Assembly (NCBI GenBank): GCA_039111635.1 | Contig: JBCAQO010000008.1 | Coordinates: forward strand, 1,178,001-1,242,000 | Direction of reading: 5' to 3' | DNA length: 64,000 bases | Source of the DNA: Heterobasidion occidentale | Lineage: Eukaryota; Basidiomycota; Agaricomycetes; Russulales; Bondarzewiaceae | Shown here: positions 23,675 to 35,280 of the stretch, piece after piece | Position numbering within the stretch: position 1 is the first letter of the stretch | How the letters are laid out: the number at the start of each line of letters is the position of its first letter | The notes under the pieces: generated by a model | What the model saw: only the letters and a program-made list of their open reading frames with translations | Told to the model about the DNA's origin: nothing | The model's database searches: none | Translations under genes and position numbers: made by a program

Positions 23675-26600
23675 TCAGAAGAGGATGTTGAAGATCTTGC
23701 CGCCGAGCGTCGTCGGCGGCTCTTCGGGGATCTCGGTCTCCTCGATCGACGGAATGCCCTGCGCGCACACACATCCGAACCCAAATCAGCCCACCGCCCG
23801 CGCACGTGCGACGACCGCAGAAAAGGCTCCGAGACGCACCGTGACGAAGTCCATCTCGCTCGCGCGCCAGAAGCGCGTGCGCTTGAACACGCGCCACCCG
23901 ATCCACAGCACGAAGAAGATCGGCACGTTGATGTACGACGTGATGAACAGCGGCGTGTCCCAGTTGAAGAACACCTCGAACCCGTTGATCAGTATGAACA
24001 GCACCGTCCAGAACAGGCCCCAGATCGCGAGCCCCGGCTGCAGCGTGCTGTAGTAGATCAGCTTCGTGCGGTCGAGCCCCTGCGCCTTGAAGCCGGCGTC
24101 TGTAGGGTGCGGAGGGCGCGTGAGCGAGTGGGTGATAAGGAAAAAGGGGCGGGGGAGACTCACAGAAGCGGAGGTAGGTCAGGTTGAGGGCGGCCCAGGT
24201 GAAGAAACCGGCGACGGTCGACAGGGACACCTGCGGACGCACGTCTCGTGAGCCAAACGCGACACGAAAGCGCACGCATTCAGACATCTCTACTCACAAA
24301 CCAGCTATAGGAGAGGGGAAATCCAGATGAGCAGGTCGCCCCCGAGAACGAGCCAAGCTAGAAAGACTCACTTGAACACGTTCTGCGACCCCGAGCTGAC
24401 GTTCATGAACGCGAGGAAGGCAAAACACGACTGCACGCCGACGGATCAGCAACATGCGCATAAGAGTGGAGGAAAAGACCTACGCAGAAGAGCACCGCCA
24501 CGATGGGCAGGCCGTTCTTCGTGCACTTGGCAAAGATTTTGGGCGCCTGTCCCCGGAGCGCGAGGCCGTACAGGATACGCGACGAGCAGAAGAGGAAGCT
24601 GTTGCCGGCGGAGAACGCGCTGGTGAAGATGCCTGCGTTGACGATCGAAGGAAGGACTGCAGACGGGCGACAGAGAGCAAACATCAGCGGGCGTCCCACG
24701 CGTAGGTGCATTTTGCTTACCCTTGATGCCGGAGCGGGTCATGGCGATAACGTAGGGCGACTGAGTCGCGGTTCCGACGCCTGCGGCGCAAAGGGACGGC
24801 GAGTGAGCATCCCAAAATTCGATGCTACAGGAAATTCCGTACCGTTCAGCAAGTCAGGGTCGTTGTATGGGACCAACATGCCGGTGATGAGGATGCCCAA
24901 GATCTGCACAGAGATTTTTGTAAACAGACGCGGATCGTGACGGAGAAAGGATGCACGCACGTAGAAGACGATGATGCGGTAGAACACACGGCGAACGGCC
25001 TTGGCGATGTTCGTCCGCGGGCTCTCAGTCTCCGACGCAGCGCTGCACACAGACCCAAAATCAGATCCGCCGCCACGAGTACAATAAATGGGCGGAAAAA
25101 ACGTACATCGCGACGAGCTCCATGCCCTGGAACGAGAACGCAGCCTGGACAAAGACGGAGACGATGCCCAAGAAGCGGTCCGTGGGCAGCGAGCTGACGA
25201 GCCCTGCGCCCGCGATAGGGCCAGGGTTCTTCCAGTACTAGAACACGAATGGGTCGCCTCAGCAATCCGGCAGAAAAAGAGGCGGGGGAGGAAACGGACG
25301 GACCTGGAAGCCGCGGCGCGAGTGATCGGGGCCTCCTCCAAGATCGACGATGAGACCCGTGAGGATGAGGCCCGTGATCAAGAGCACTGTGTACGAGACA
25401 AGGTTCGATGTTTAGCTTTCGTCGTCCACGGAAAGGTAACGAGACATACGCTTGATGATGGAGAAGACAAACTCGGCTTTGGGTGAAGCAAGCCAGGTCA
25501 GCGTCCTATCGAGCGCCATACAATCATGCAAAGCAAGGCTTACATTCACCGAACCATCTGACAAGAAGAAACACGGGATGTCAGCGCGGCGTCAGCTGGA
25601 CAGGGGCCAGATGTACGTACCGAACACCGAAGATATTGATCGCACAGACGCAGACGCAAAGCACGGCGGTGTAACCCGCAGCGTGGCCAGTCTGCAACCA
25701 AAAGCGACATGAGTGACGGTTCCACACACGCTGTAAGGGGATGTGCACATACGTCGGAATCCCAGAATGTAATCAAGATTTGGGCTGCGGTGATTTCCAC
25801 AGGCACTGTGATTCTAGATTCGGATGGGTGGAGATGCGCTCAGCCAAGCGATCGAAAAGACGGTGACTGGCTCAGAAGGCTCACGCTTGTGCCTACATGA
25901 GGAAGAGATAAGAGTCAGTGATGGGGATAGTGTGAAAGGGGGCCGTGTGGGAATTCCGAGGCGGAGGGACACTCACATAGAAGTAGTTCTAAGGTCCGTG
26001 AAGCGCCCAGGCTACGGTGAGAACCGACGTCATGAAGCATGGAAGCGGGGACACTCACCCATCCGACCTACACAGCAATCGCACGAATGAGCGCCGTCGT
26101 ACCATCGTGAATGTAGAAGAGGTACTCACAGCGAAACCGAAAGCAGGGTCGACCCAACGAGCAGCTGAAGCGCCGGGAATGCATGTTCGACTCGCGGACT
26201 CTCCGCAGGACGGAAGAGGGAGGGGACGCACCAAAATGAGGGAAAGTACCCGAGACGGGGGCGTGAGAAGTCATCTCGCCGACAGAGCATAGTGAGCTGC
26301 GAGTGTGATGAGGCGGTGGTGCTATGGGAAATGCAGGGGGGAAGACTCACGCATAAGCGACGGTGCCTATGAGAGCATATGCGATCAAGGCGCCGAGAGG
26401 GCCTGCGCCTGAAAGAGCAGAGCCTGAACCAAGGAAGAGACCAGTGCCGATGGTCCCAGCGATCTGAGGTGCAGGGAAAAAATGAGCTCGGACGACAAGA
26501 TGTACGGCTGAGACTTACAGCGATCCTACGGGGAAAAGAGGGGTCAGGAAAGAAAGCGGTGGAGAAAATGAAAGAGGACGGACATCTGCACATGGCGCTG

Positions 26601-26753
26601 CTTGAGCCTTCGCTGGACACGGTCAAGGTCGTGTGTGTCGAAGTGGTAGCGGTCGTCGTCTGCGGGGACGACGTAGGGGGGGACGGTGCCCTTCTCGTGA
26701 TCGAGGGGGCCCGTGCTGCTGCTGCCATCGAACTTTTCGTTTTCTTTAGACAT
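23675..26753 (-). CDS. amino-acid permease (yeast amino acid transporter family)
   Basis: Predicted plasma-membrane symporter with about twelve helices. ATG 26753 opens a hydrophilic N-tail ('MSKENEKFDGSS', 'DLDRVQRRLKQRHVQM'). It is followed by the first family block 'AGTIGTGLFLGSGSAL' (~26450), 'SLCSVGEMTSHAPVSGTF' (~26270), 'AARWVDPAFGFAVG' (~26150), 'FQGMELVAI' (~25110), 'ASETESPRTNIAKAVRRV' (~25030), 'GILITGMLVPYNDPDLL' (~24880), 'NAGIFTSAFSAGNSFLF' (~24630) and 'TFWASEMDF'-like final segments, ending 'GGKIFNILF' at 23675. More than fifteen introns split it. The order and spacing match the fungal general amino-acid permease group. The substrate (general, proline or basic amino acids) is not decidable. 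The 50-residue tail after helix 12 could hold ubiquitination sites, as known for relatives, but none is demonstrated here. Confidence 0.9.
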
Positions 26754-26819
26754 GGCTGCCTGCGGGGGAGGGATGCAGGAGTCCGCTCGACGACGACCTT
26801 AGCAGAGAAGGTGGAGGGA

Positions 26820-29265
26820 GGTGGAGTGGAATGGCAGCCCGTCCACCGATAAAATAGTCTTCGCACCGACGGCACCAAATGTTATGCAGTGCCTGGCCCG
26901 CCATTCCTCCTTTGATAAGCCGCCTCCACATGAGATAAGGCCTTGGCCTGCCATTGCCCTTGTCGAGTCCTTGTCGCAGCAGACGCTCGTCCACGCGTCC
27001 CATTTCCTCCGCTCTCCTCAAGCCCCGGCGCACTCGGCTCCCATCGTCCTCGTCGACCACCCCAGCCCGACGCACGCCCTGTCCGACGACGTCCGGCACG
27101 ACGCTGTCCGATTCGAACCCCTCCCACACGATCGACTCGCGGACGCCAAGATCACGATACCGACCGATTCAAGCGGGCGCGCTCCAATATCAATCCATCG
27201 ACTCCAGCTTTGAGAGCACCCGAGACCGCTTCGAGGACGCAAGATACTTGCCTCGGTTGTCCACCATCAAGGAACGCAATTTGTCCTTTCTCCTTATGCG
27301 GTCAAATGCCAACAACTCAACGCAGTCACCGTCACCCTCTGTCACCGTCGCCCTCATGTCGTCCACGCAGAGCAGACCATGGATCACAGGCTTATCTTCA
27401 CGCCTCCGTCCGGCGGCAACGTGAGAGAAACTTGGCTCTGCCAGCATCCGCCAGTACCACTCAAACATAGATTCAAAGTCAACTGTACTCGTGCTGTCAT
27501 CGGTAGGCAAAACACAACAGCGCAATTTGCGTGACAAAAATAGCTCGGCCGTCCCCTCAGCTATTAGCCTCAAGCTGCGGAAAACAGTCGGAAAACTTCT
27601 TCCTCTGCAGTTTTTTTTTCCTCTCTTCCAAATTCAATGTCTCGGCCAGCCCGCGGCGTCAGTGCGGCGGCCCCGCCGATCGACCTCTTCCGATCAATAT
27701 CAGCCAGCCTCTTCGACTGGCCTGTGCGTGCGCTCCCGCGCGACGTCACGCGTCATCGTCATCCTCCACAAGTGCCCAGACGCCCAGGTTTCTGTGGCTG
27801 GCTGAGGCTCCGGCTCTGAGAGATACGCACAAGAGACTCCGACGCGCCTCGCTCTCTGTCTGCTTTGGTAGAGGCCGATCGAGCGACTGCCCTAACTTAC
27901 TCATTTTTGGTCTCCTGGGTCCTGACTGCATGTCAGAGCCTAGTGCTGTTTCGGATACTTGTAGTGACGCACGGTCGGGGCTGCTTGTCGCCGGCGTCAC
28001 CGCCCTCAGCGCGTCACCTGTGACGACCGTCGTAAGTAACTTATCTTTTTGATGGAGCCTTTGACAGGATAGCCGCTGCGAGACTGCGCAAGTGATGCAT
28101 GATGCATGATGCATGATGTCTGCTCACCAGGTGACTCTGGTGACGACGCGCAAAACGAAAACGAACTAGAAATCAAGTACAGCGGATCGAATCGAACCCC
28201 CATGCCGAGCTGCTATGATCCGTCTATGTATTCAGCGCTCAGCCCGTGCACCCACGGCGTCCATTTCAAGTCCAATTCACCATCTCTGCACCAATCATCA
28301 CCCCCGCGAAGGTCAGATGTCCCGTAGCCAAGTCGCATCGTGCATCAGGCTCTCACCACTGGATCAGCGCCCTTCACGGGCATCCCCGCACCATCACCCC
28401 AGATCCCGCACTTCTCAAGGAATCCAACACATCCCGCGTTCTCGTGCACAGCAGCCAAGCGCCTTGTTCCGCTATGTTGCGGCGCAGCTGATCTTCATAC
28501 ATCGACAGACATCAGAGGATCTGTCATATGTCCAGTTGCGACGGCCAGGTTCTGGGCAACTATGTTTTTCTGGGATCGTCATAACATACTTTCCAGGACA
28601 TATCCGGTACCAATGTCGTCCTCAGAAGGAATCCTTTGGCTGTCCTTTGGGCGTCCAACGTCGTAGATCATAGTACGCTGCAGGCGACCGAGCCAGCTGC
28701 GCCACGTCCGTTTGACGATCTGGCCGGGCTGTTCAGTGCCAGGTGCCTCCGCACAAGAGCGGGACGAAACGGATATCGACGGGTCCAGTTTCGCGTCTGT
28801 TCACGCCCCGGTGCCTGCGGCGCTTTTGCACATATACAGGACGTTCAGGGCGTTTTTCCACTGTTCGTGACATGGGGTTCCATAGCATGTGCCAGGCCAG
28901 TCAGACATGGCCGGGCATGTTCGATGCCCGAGCGCTGTGCTTCTATTAGTGTAGGTCAGCTAAATATCAGTCGCTTTCAAGCTTGGCGACACGCTGCTAG
29001 TCCCTCCGTGACGCTTTTTTAGTATGGAGCTGATATATCTTATACCGCTATAGATATACACTCGTCCTTTGTCGATCGCTGGCATTCTCCCATAGGGCAA
29101 CAGTTTCATAGTCCATTATGCTGTATAACCCGGTCCCATCGTCTGTAAATGCCAATGCCATCCTACCAATGGCGGGGGATTCTCATGGGATCGAGCGCTG
29201 GCCTCCTTAAGGCGATGCAATCTTCAATGATGAAAAACAGAGGTTCATATATTCATAGATGGTCC
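26820..29265. other. 2.4 kb gene-poor region
   Basis: The minus-strand frame 27190-27573 (127 codons, 'FEWYWRMLAEPSFSHV...') and, in the same frame beyond stop codons, 26746-27129 look somewhat protein-like but match no family I know. They could be the remains of one gene. On the plus strand, 28215-29020 holds overlapping Pro/Ser-rich frames broken by stops. No complete gene can be supported. Confidence 0.45.
28092..28117. repeat. ATGCATG short tandem repeat
   Basis: Three copies of a GATGCAT heptamer in a row (GATGCATGATGCATGATGCATGATG). Confidence 0.8.
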
Positions 29266-29990
29266 CACCGCGAGCAAAGTTCGATGGAATTCGTGATTCC
29301 AGACTGATCACCTGATGATTTCTTGCCCAAAAGAATCAGTATGAGATCTATAGATAAATCTTGAACAAAATGGGAATGTGCTCCTCAATTTCCACACAAA
29401 GTGTTCTTAGATTACATTATGATCTGATCAAAAATATGTTTCAGCATAAGATCAGGCTGAAATCAGGCTGAAATGTCATAAAGGCCGCAATATGTGTCAA
29501 TGGAGCACAAAAGGAAGGACATTTGAGCTAAAATCACAAGAAACTTGCCGATCACATCCTGAACTTATCCCAAATAGTCCACAGATTCCAAGCCATTGTA
29601 ACCAAATGATCCCATTGTGATTAAATTACTGCTTGATCATTTGGTCACAATGGGATCAGCTTAGAATCTGTGGACTATTTAGGATAAGTTCAGGATGTGA
29701 TCGGCAAGTTTCTTGTGATTTTAGCTCAAATGTCCTTCCTTTTGTGCTCCATGGACACAGGTTGTGGAATTTATGACATCTCTGCTCAATTCCAGCCTGA
29801 TTTCATGCCAAAAAGAATTTTTAATCAGATCATGATATATTCTGAACACACTTTGTGCAGAAACTAGGGAGCACATTCCCTTTTTGCTCAAAATTTATCC
29901 GTAAATCTAATGCTGATTCTTTTGGGCAAGAAATCATCAGGTAATCATTCTGGGATCACTGACTCCATCGAACTTTGCCCGCGGTGTCCG
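29266..29990. mobile_element. fold-back (long inverted repeat) element, MITE-like
   Basis: The two halves are imperfect reverse complements over about 340 bases each. The outer ends match (left GCAAAGTTCGATGGA at 29274-29288, right TCCATCGAACTTTGC at 29964-29978). So do the segments TGATGATTTCTTGCCC / GGGCAAGAAATCATCA. The innermost ~100 bases (29490-29590 against 29655-29755) differ at only a few positions. The centre near 29625 is an AT-rich loop of some tens of bases. The element is AT-rich, unlike its surroundings, and has no open frame, as expected of a non-autonomous fold-back or MITE element. No clear target-site duplication was seen. The arms differ, so it is not a simple assembly hairpin. 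Confidence 0.8.
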
Positions 29991-30056
29991 CAGAAGAACC
30001 ACGCGCCCTCGCGTCGTGTCACACTTCGGCATCTGGTCACGTGCTGGGAAAGCGTC

Positions 30057-31486
30057 ATGATCAAATCGCCGCGGCCCTCCCCACATCCCCGCGTATCGAA
30101 GTTGGCGGCGACTTTGCTCCTCTCTGCGCTCACGGCGAACGTAAGTAGAGTCGACGATAAAACATGCAATCCTTGCATCCGATCAGCAAAGAGTGGATCA
30201 GCGGATGCTCGTTCACGGTTCGAGTGACATGCGCCGTGCCGCTCGGTTCGACCTCACGCTTTCGAAACCGCGCAGGATCCTGACTCCTCATGCATCTGCT
30301 ACAGCGACGATCGATGGCTGCGCGCTGATTGCAGTAGGCTGCGCGGAAGGCGTCTGGGTCGGCGTCCAAAATGGCGGGAAGCGTATGTTTTAATGCCGAC
30401 TCGCGAGATGGCGGGTGACCTGATCCGCTCATATCTTGTCGAGCAATAGCGATGCGCCAGGCTCTTCATCTGAAGAACGTGACGCAGTGCGCCGTGCTCG
30501 AGGAGGTCGACACATTCCTTGTCCTGGCGAATAAGGTGGGTCGTCTCATCGATGCGCCCGAAGAATTTGTTTACACCAAGAGCCGTTCAAGGCTCTCTTT
30601 GCCTGCCACATCGACATGATGGTCGCCCCCTCACCGCCGAGCATTGTCAAAAAGTACGCCCCGCAGCAGATCAGCCTCGGTGGCAACGTTGGCTTCTTCA
30701 AGATGGGCAGTCGCGAGGGCCGCACCGTTGTTATTTACATGAAAAAAAATGGGTACGCGGCTCCGGCTGTGTCTCGAAAGCAAAGCTTCACCCGAAAGCT
30801 TGTTATAGGTCGATAGTATTTTTTTGTCCTGCACCCCGTGGCTGGGAAGATCAAGGAGAAGGCTGAGGTGGTGGAGACGCTAAGATCTCGCCTCGGACTC
30901 CGTCCCCCCCGTTCTGAGTGGTTTAGAGAAGACAGGAGCTTCTATGTGCCTTCAAGTGACTACTACGACATCGTCCTTCTCAAAAATACGATCGTCCTCT
31001 TGCGCCAGAAGGGTTTCGAAGTTGTGAATCTGTTCATGTAAGTTCTAGGTGTGCCTTGCTCTCCTCACCTCGCCGCGGCGCTAGACTCAATAGGGTCGCC
31101 ATCCCCGGTTCGATGATCCCTGCTGTGATGAGCTAGCCAAGCGCTGCAAATCCTGCAGGCCGATAGGTATGTCCCGCATGGGCGAGAATGAATACTTGCT
31201 CTGTTACAATGGTACGCCATCGGTTGGTCCCACCCCGTCGTGTTTGTCTTCCCATGCTCGACCCCTTGTCTGTCAGAGTTTGGCCTGTATACAGACCACC
31301 ACGGCTGTCCGATCCGCTCGAGAGACACGATTCGGTGGGAGGTCACAGCGCAGCGTGTTGCATGGCACCCGCCCTATGTCCACCTCTCCGACTCAGAAGT
31401 CCTGAAATCCGCCGCGTCGACACCGGCGAGCTCTGTGACAAACTTCCTGTGGAGAATGAGCTCGTGCGTTTAGTAATAGGTTGATG
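30057..31486 (+). pseudogene. solitary CNH-domain copy related to the Rho GEF C-terminus (frame broken)
   Basis: The exons parallel the CNH part of the Rho GEF at 14.5-15.8 kb: 'TIDGCALIAVGCAEGVWVGV' (~30308), 'LHLKNVTQCAVLEE' (~30465), 'ISLGGNVGFFKMGSREGRT' (~30680), 'VLHPVAGKIKEKAEV' (~30830), 'LRPPRSEWFREDRSFYVPS' (~30900), 'DELAKRCKSCRP' (~31130), 'EFGLYTDHHGCPIRSRDTI' (~31276) and 'RVAWHPPYVHLSDS'. Splice borders are present, so it arose from genomic DNA and not from a spliced transcript. At 31392-31398 one base is missing compared with the relative, and the homology continues in the next frame ('RRVDTGELCDKLP') to a stop near 31484. No DEP, DH or PH part is nearby. A 5' exon from ATG 30057 ('MIKSPRPSPHPRVSK') has no counterpart in the Rho GEF. 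It may be a dead partial duplicate, or a real CNH-only gene if the break is an error. Confidence 0.75.
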
Positions 31487-31962
31487 TTCAAAGCCTCGAT
31501 CCCCGATAGTCTTGTCACTCTCTCACTCCCTTGGATCCTCAGCAAATGTAGGCCGCCACTACTAGGTGATTAATTATGAGTGGATACGTACCCTGATCTG
31601 TAATATCTATATCTTCTGGTGTCGTTCGCTAGTATTCGCATAGTCGGACTTTCCTACTGTCATCCGCTATTCATCAGACACTAGCCTGGACTGCGAAGAT
31701 AATGCTATATATTGTCTATCATCATATGCTCTGGCATTTTCCATCCAGAAGCGACCATGCACGATGCATGAACGATTAGGACATTCTGAGAGCGAAGAAG
31801 TCTTAGTAAATCCATTACCAGCGCATTTCGATTTCAAACAACTTATTGGCAATACATCGAGCGAGGAGAGGTGGAATCATGGCATATAATCGAATACACG
31901 AGGAGGCCAAGCCACACGAATATCATTGTGGGCATATGAGTCTGGAACTTCCCGCACCGAGC
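31487..31962. other. intergenic, no gene seen
   Basis: Space between the 3' ends of the CNH copy and the repeat-rich secreted-protein gene. Only short frames. Confidence 0.5.
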
Positions 31963-34072
31963 TTACAACCGTACGTCAGGCCGGAACATCCACGCGTATG
32001 GGTCGGTGCTGGCCGGTGTCATCATCGGTGCCGACAACGACGCCGAGGAAGAGAGCTGAGGATCCTCCGCGACAACCTGCACGCCAAGCGGGTGCGCGCT
32101 CCCGGAAGGAGAGGAAACGAAGGAAGGAGGCGTACCGCTCTCAGAAGGCGAAGGCGAAAGCGCAGGAGCCGGGTGGCTAGGGGTGGCTGGACATCAGCAA
32201 CGGATGCAGATTGAGAGCTTGGCCCCCAAGTGGAAGCAGAGGCAGCGTCGAAGTTCCCCGCAGTGGAAGAGGGAGATGGAGACCAGGTGCTCGGGGCAGC
32301 AGCTTGGTTGACAGAGGGCTCGCCAGTGGTAGACGCAGAATGAACGGCAGACGCCGACATGGCCGCCATTGGTCCCGTCCCAGAGGTGCTTGGAGCAGCC
32401 CATGATGTCGACGCAGCGGGAACAGCAGAGGCTGACACGGCCGCCATCGGGATCGCCTTGGAGGAAGATGTGGCTGCCCAGGATGTTGATGCAGGAGGAA
32501 CAGAAGAGGTCGACATTGCTGCCATCGGGGTCACCTTAGAAGTACTTGTGGCTGCCCAAGATGCTGACGCAAAAGAAACAGAAGAGCCCGACACTGCTGC
32601 CACCGGAGTCGCCTGAGATGAGGATGTAGCTGCCCAAGATTGTGACGCAGGGGGAACAGAAGAGGCCGAGAACCCTGCCATCGGGCCCATCCTAGAGGTG
32701 GTAGGAACCGCCAAAGATGACGAAGTACTGACTGCGCGCGCAGGGCCAGATTGAAAAGAAGGAGTAGCAGATACGTCTGCAGCCTTCGCAGGAGGCGGCG
32801 ATGGCGTCGGTGTCATCCACGCCGTCGTCGTACTGGTGGCGTCGACCACTGATGATGATGCTGGCGCAGGCACTTGGGCTTGGGGTGCCAATTCAACGTC
32901 AGCAGCCGTAAACACCAGTATTACATCTTGCGCGGAGGCAGAGCTACCACCAGAGCTGGACGGCGACGCTGTCGGGAAACAGCCACAGAGTTACTTGTGG
33001 TACCGCTTGGGTCAAGGGGAGCATCCGGGGCGGCATCGTCTGCGTTAACAGACGAACTACTGTCAGGATTGATCTCCGTCACACTAGCCATCAAGGCGTT
33101 CTGAGGGGTAGCGGGATCCACTTGGGCGCCCTGTGCATCTGGCTGGTTCGTTGAATCGGAGCTAGGATCTCCTCCAGTATCCGTACCATTGTGCTGTCCG
33201 TTAAGCCACATTGGCCTCAATGCACCAGTCATCGGATTATACGCAAAGAGCTGACTCTTGTGCTGGCCCTCCGAGACAGGCTCTGTATCACATACCTCAG
33301 CAGTGAGAGGGGCAGGTGCAGGTGGATCAGGATCAAACGTCGCGCAGAAGGGGGTTATCGACGCAGAGCTCGGTTCGAAGACAGGGACTTGAAGAGACAC
33401 CAATACCTCGTCAAGGGAGGTCTGGAACGCCGAACTCTGTTCCGAAGAAGATGACCAGAGGGAAGCCTCGGACGCAGGAACCAAAAAGATCTGCGTCTGA
33501 TTCGTCTCAGAAGCATTGAGAACGAAGGGAGCTCCAGCTGCAGATGCATCTGGCGCGCTAGCTGTATCTGCCACTGGAGCAAGCACGAGAGAGGCGATAC
33601 GCTGTCCGTCAGAGGATTCGGCGAGCGCACTCTGTGAAAGTTATCAGCTTATGTTGAGGATAGTACAGTAAATCATAAGACGTACCATGATGTCTATGCG
33701 ACCTGGAACACCGTCAATGGGGACAGCACTTTGGTCTCGCTTGCCCAGCGTAGGAAGGACGAATTTTTGTTGGCCGACATATCGCCTCGAATGGGACACT
33801 ACGTATGCTTGACCTTTGTCGCCTAATATCGAGACAGCGTTGTTCAAGACGATGGACGCGAACACGGTCATAACCGCCATTAACCACAACTTTCTCATGA
33901 TGGTCCTTGAGACGGACATGGTCGTGATCTCCATTAATGATGACTTTGTCGTGGCGAGCAGAACGTTCGTGGCTGGTCGATGGGGGCCCATCATGAGGTA
34001 TGCGCCCTAAGATACGAGACGGTGAACGATCATAACGAACATGATCGTAGTCGCCGTTGACGATGACCTTGG

Positions 34073-34105
<33 letters not shown>

Positions 34106-34807
34106 GATGATGCCGTTTGGAATGGCCACTCGTCGTATCATGCTCCCCGTCAACTATGCGGCGGTACGCCTCGCGCGACTGGATTGGAATGAAGCGTGAA
34201 GGACGAGACGGCTCTCGGCGGCGATCGCCAGCCCAAAAGTCAGTTGGCTGGATGAAAGGGTTCATAGGATCCCAACGTCGTCCCTGAATTGTTCACCTGT
34301 CAAACAAGCTCGAACATGTAGGGGCTAGGTTAGACAGCTTACCTTGTCGCCGTGCTTATCTACCTTCCCGTCTTTGTGACCACCCTCATCTTTGTCCTTG
34401 TCTCCCTTCTTGTGCGAGTCGTCCCCATCGGCACCGTCCCCCTTCGCCTTGTGCGGGTCCTCGTCTTCGCCATCGCCTTGATCGCCCTTCTGGTCTGGCT
34501 CATCAGTATCCCCTTGTCTATCTGCCGGTTTCTGCGTATCAGGGCCGTCATGAGTCGTCTCATTTTTCTTGGACTCCACGTGAAGGCTCCGAGGAAGAGG
34601 AATGACAGGTGCACTGTCGGAGCTCGCCTGGGCAGACTGGGTGGGATGAACGTGCGATGTCGAGACAACGGTGCTGGTCTCGGTGCTGTTGCCGCCGTGA
34701 GAAGAACGTGCCTCAACAGCAGCAGCGTCGACGTTAGGAGCCATAGACAGGACCGCGACGGAGCACAGAGAGACAAGAACGCCGAAGCTGGGAGAGAGTG
34801 CGACCAT
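31963..34807 (-). CDS. repeat-rich secreted protein, function unknown
   Basis: From ATG 34807 a signal peptide ('FGVLVSLCSVAVLSMAPNVDA') is followed by an acidic, Lys/Asp-rich region. An intron (~34290-34340) leads to 'GRRWDPMNPFIQPTDFWAGD', an HD-repeat run, and three copies of a K(V/I)(I/V)(I/V)NG-D-D-VR motif (33830-34080). Then come 'ILGDKGQAYVVSHSRRYVGQQKF', an intron near 33640-33690, 'FVLNASETNQTQIFLVP', and a Ser/Thr/Ala-rich part with 26-residue repeats (~32310-32690). The likely C-terminal frame ends 'PYAWMFRPDVRL' at 31963. Continuous reading needs frame changes near 33850, 32950 and 32170, which I cannot assign to clean introns, so the model is approximate or the gene is damaged. 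Likely a cell-wall or extracellular glycoprotein, by composition only. Confidence 0.6.
32310..32690 (-). repeat. 26-residue (78 bp) tandem repeat in the secreted protein
   Basis: At least four consecutive units begin 'SWAA(T/P)S(S/T)S' and contain 'P(M/V)AA(V/M)S'. Each is exactly 26 residues long, with a more degenerate copy before them. The unit is Ser/Thr/Ala-rich, suited to O-glycosylation. Confidence 0.8.
34078..34112. repeat. GTGGTC hexamer repeat coding for His-Asp
   Basis: A (GTGGTC)n run on the plus strand. On the minus strand it codes for alternating His-Asp after a short His run, in the secreted protein. A possible metal-binding segment by composition. Confidence 0.75.
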
Positions 34808-35038
34808 GGCGGGAAACGAGGGTAAAGGCTCGAAGGTTTATGTTCTGTTGAGAAAGAAAGCAAAAAAAGAAAGCCTAAGGGAAGGACGCTCAAGTTAAAT
34901 GCTAAGAGAAGAAAGTAGGATGTGCGAGACCAGTCGCTGAGAAGGGCGTGAAAAGGGTGGGGGAAGAGTCGCCTGGACTCGAAGAAGGATGAAGAGCGGG
35001 TGAGAGAAGGGATGAGGGCACGGAAGCGGCGGCGACGG

Positions 35039-35047
35039 CTTATATAG
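35039..35047 (-). promoter_or_regulatory. TATA box of the repeat-rich secreted-protein gene
   Basis: Reads CTATATAAG on the minus strand, about 235 bases upstream of ATG 34807. That is a long but possible leader. Confidence 0.4.
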
Positions 35048-35280
35048 CGTCGAGCTCGTTTGAGACTGCGCCAGCCTGTATTGGAATCTGACAGCGGGGC
35101 TTCCGATTGACGCCCTCACACGCGTCATCCAGACGCGTCTCTCACGTGCCCGCTGGTCAGGTCACGTCTACCAGCTCGGAGCTCTCGGTCAATGGCCGCT
35201 GGGCTTTATGCAAGATAATTGGAGGCAAATTATGGTGAACATACTCAGAGATCCTATCGCTTGTATATGTCCAACTCTGT

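Noticed and set aside
26126..26878. Minus-strand frame of 250 codons
   Set aside because: Overlaps the true permease exons and introns in another frame; Ser/Arg/Pro-rich with no family features.
28092..28117. Short tandem repeat as a CRISPR-like array
   Set aside because: Only three direct 7-base units with no spacers, in a eukaryotic genome.
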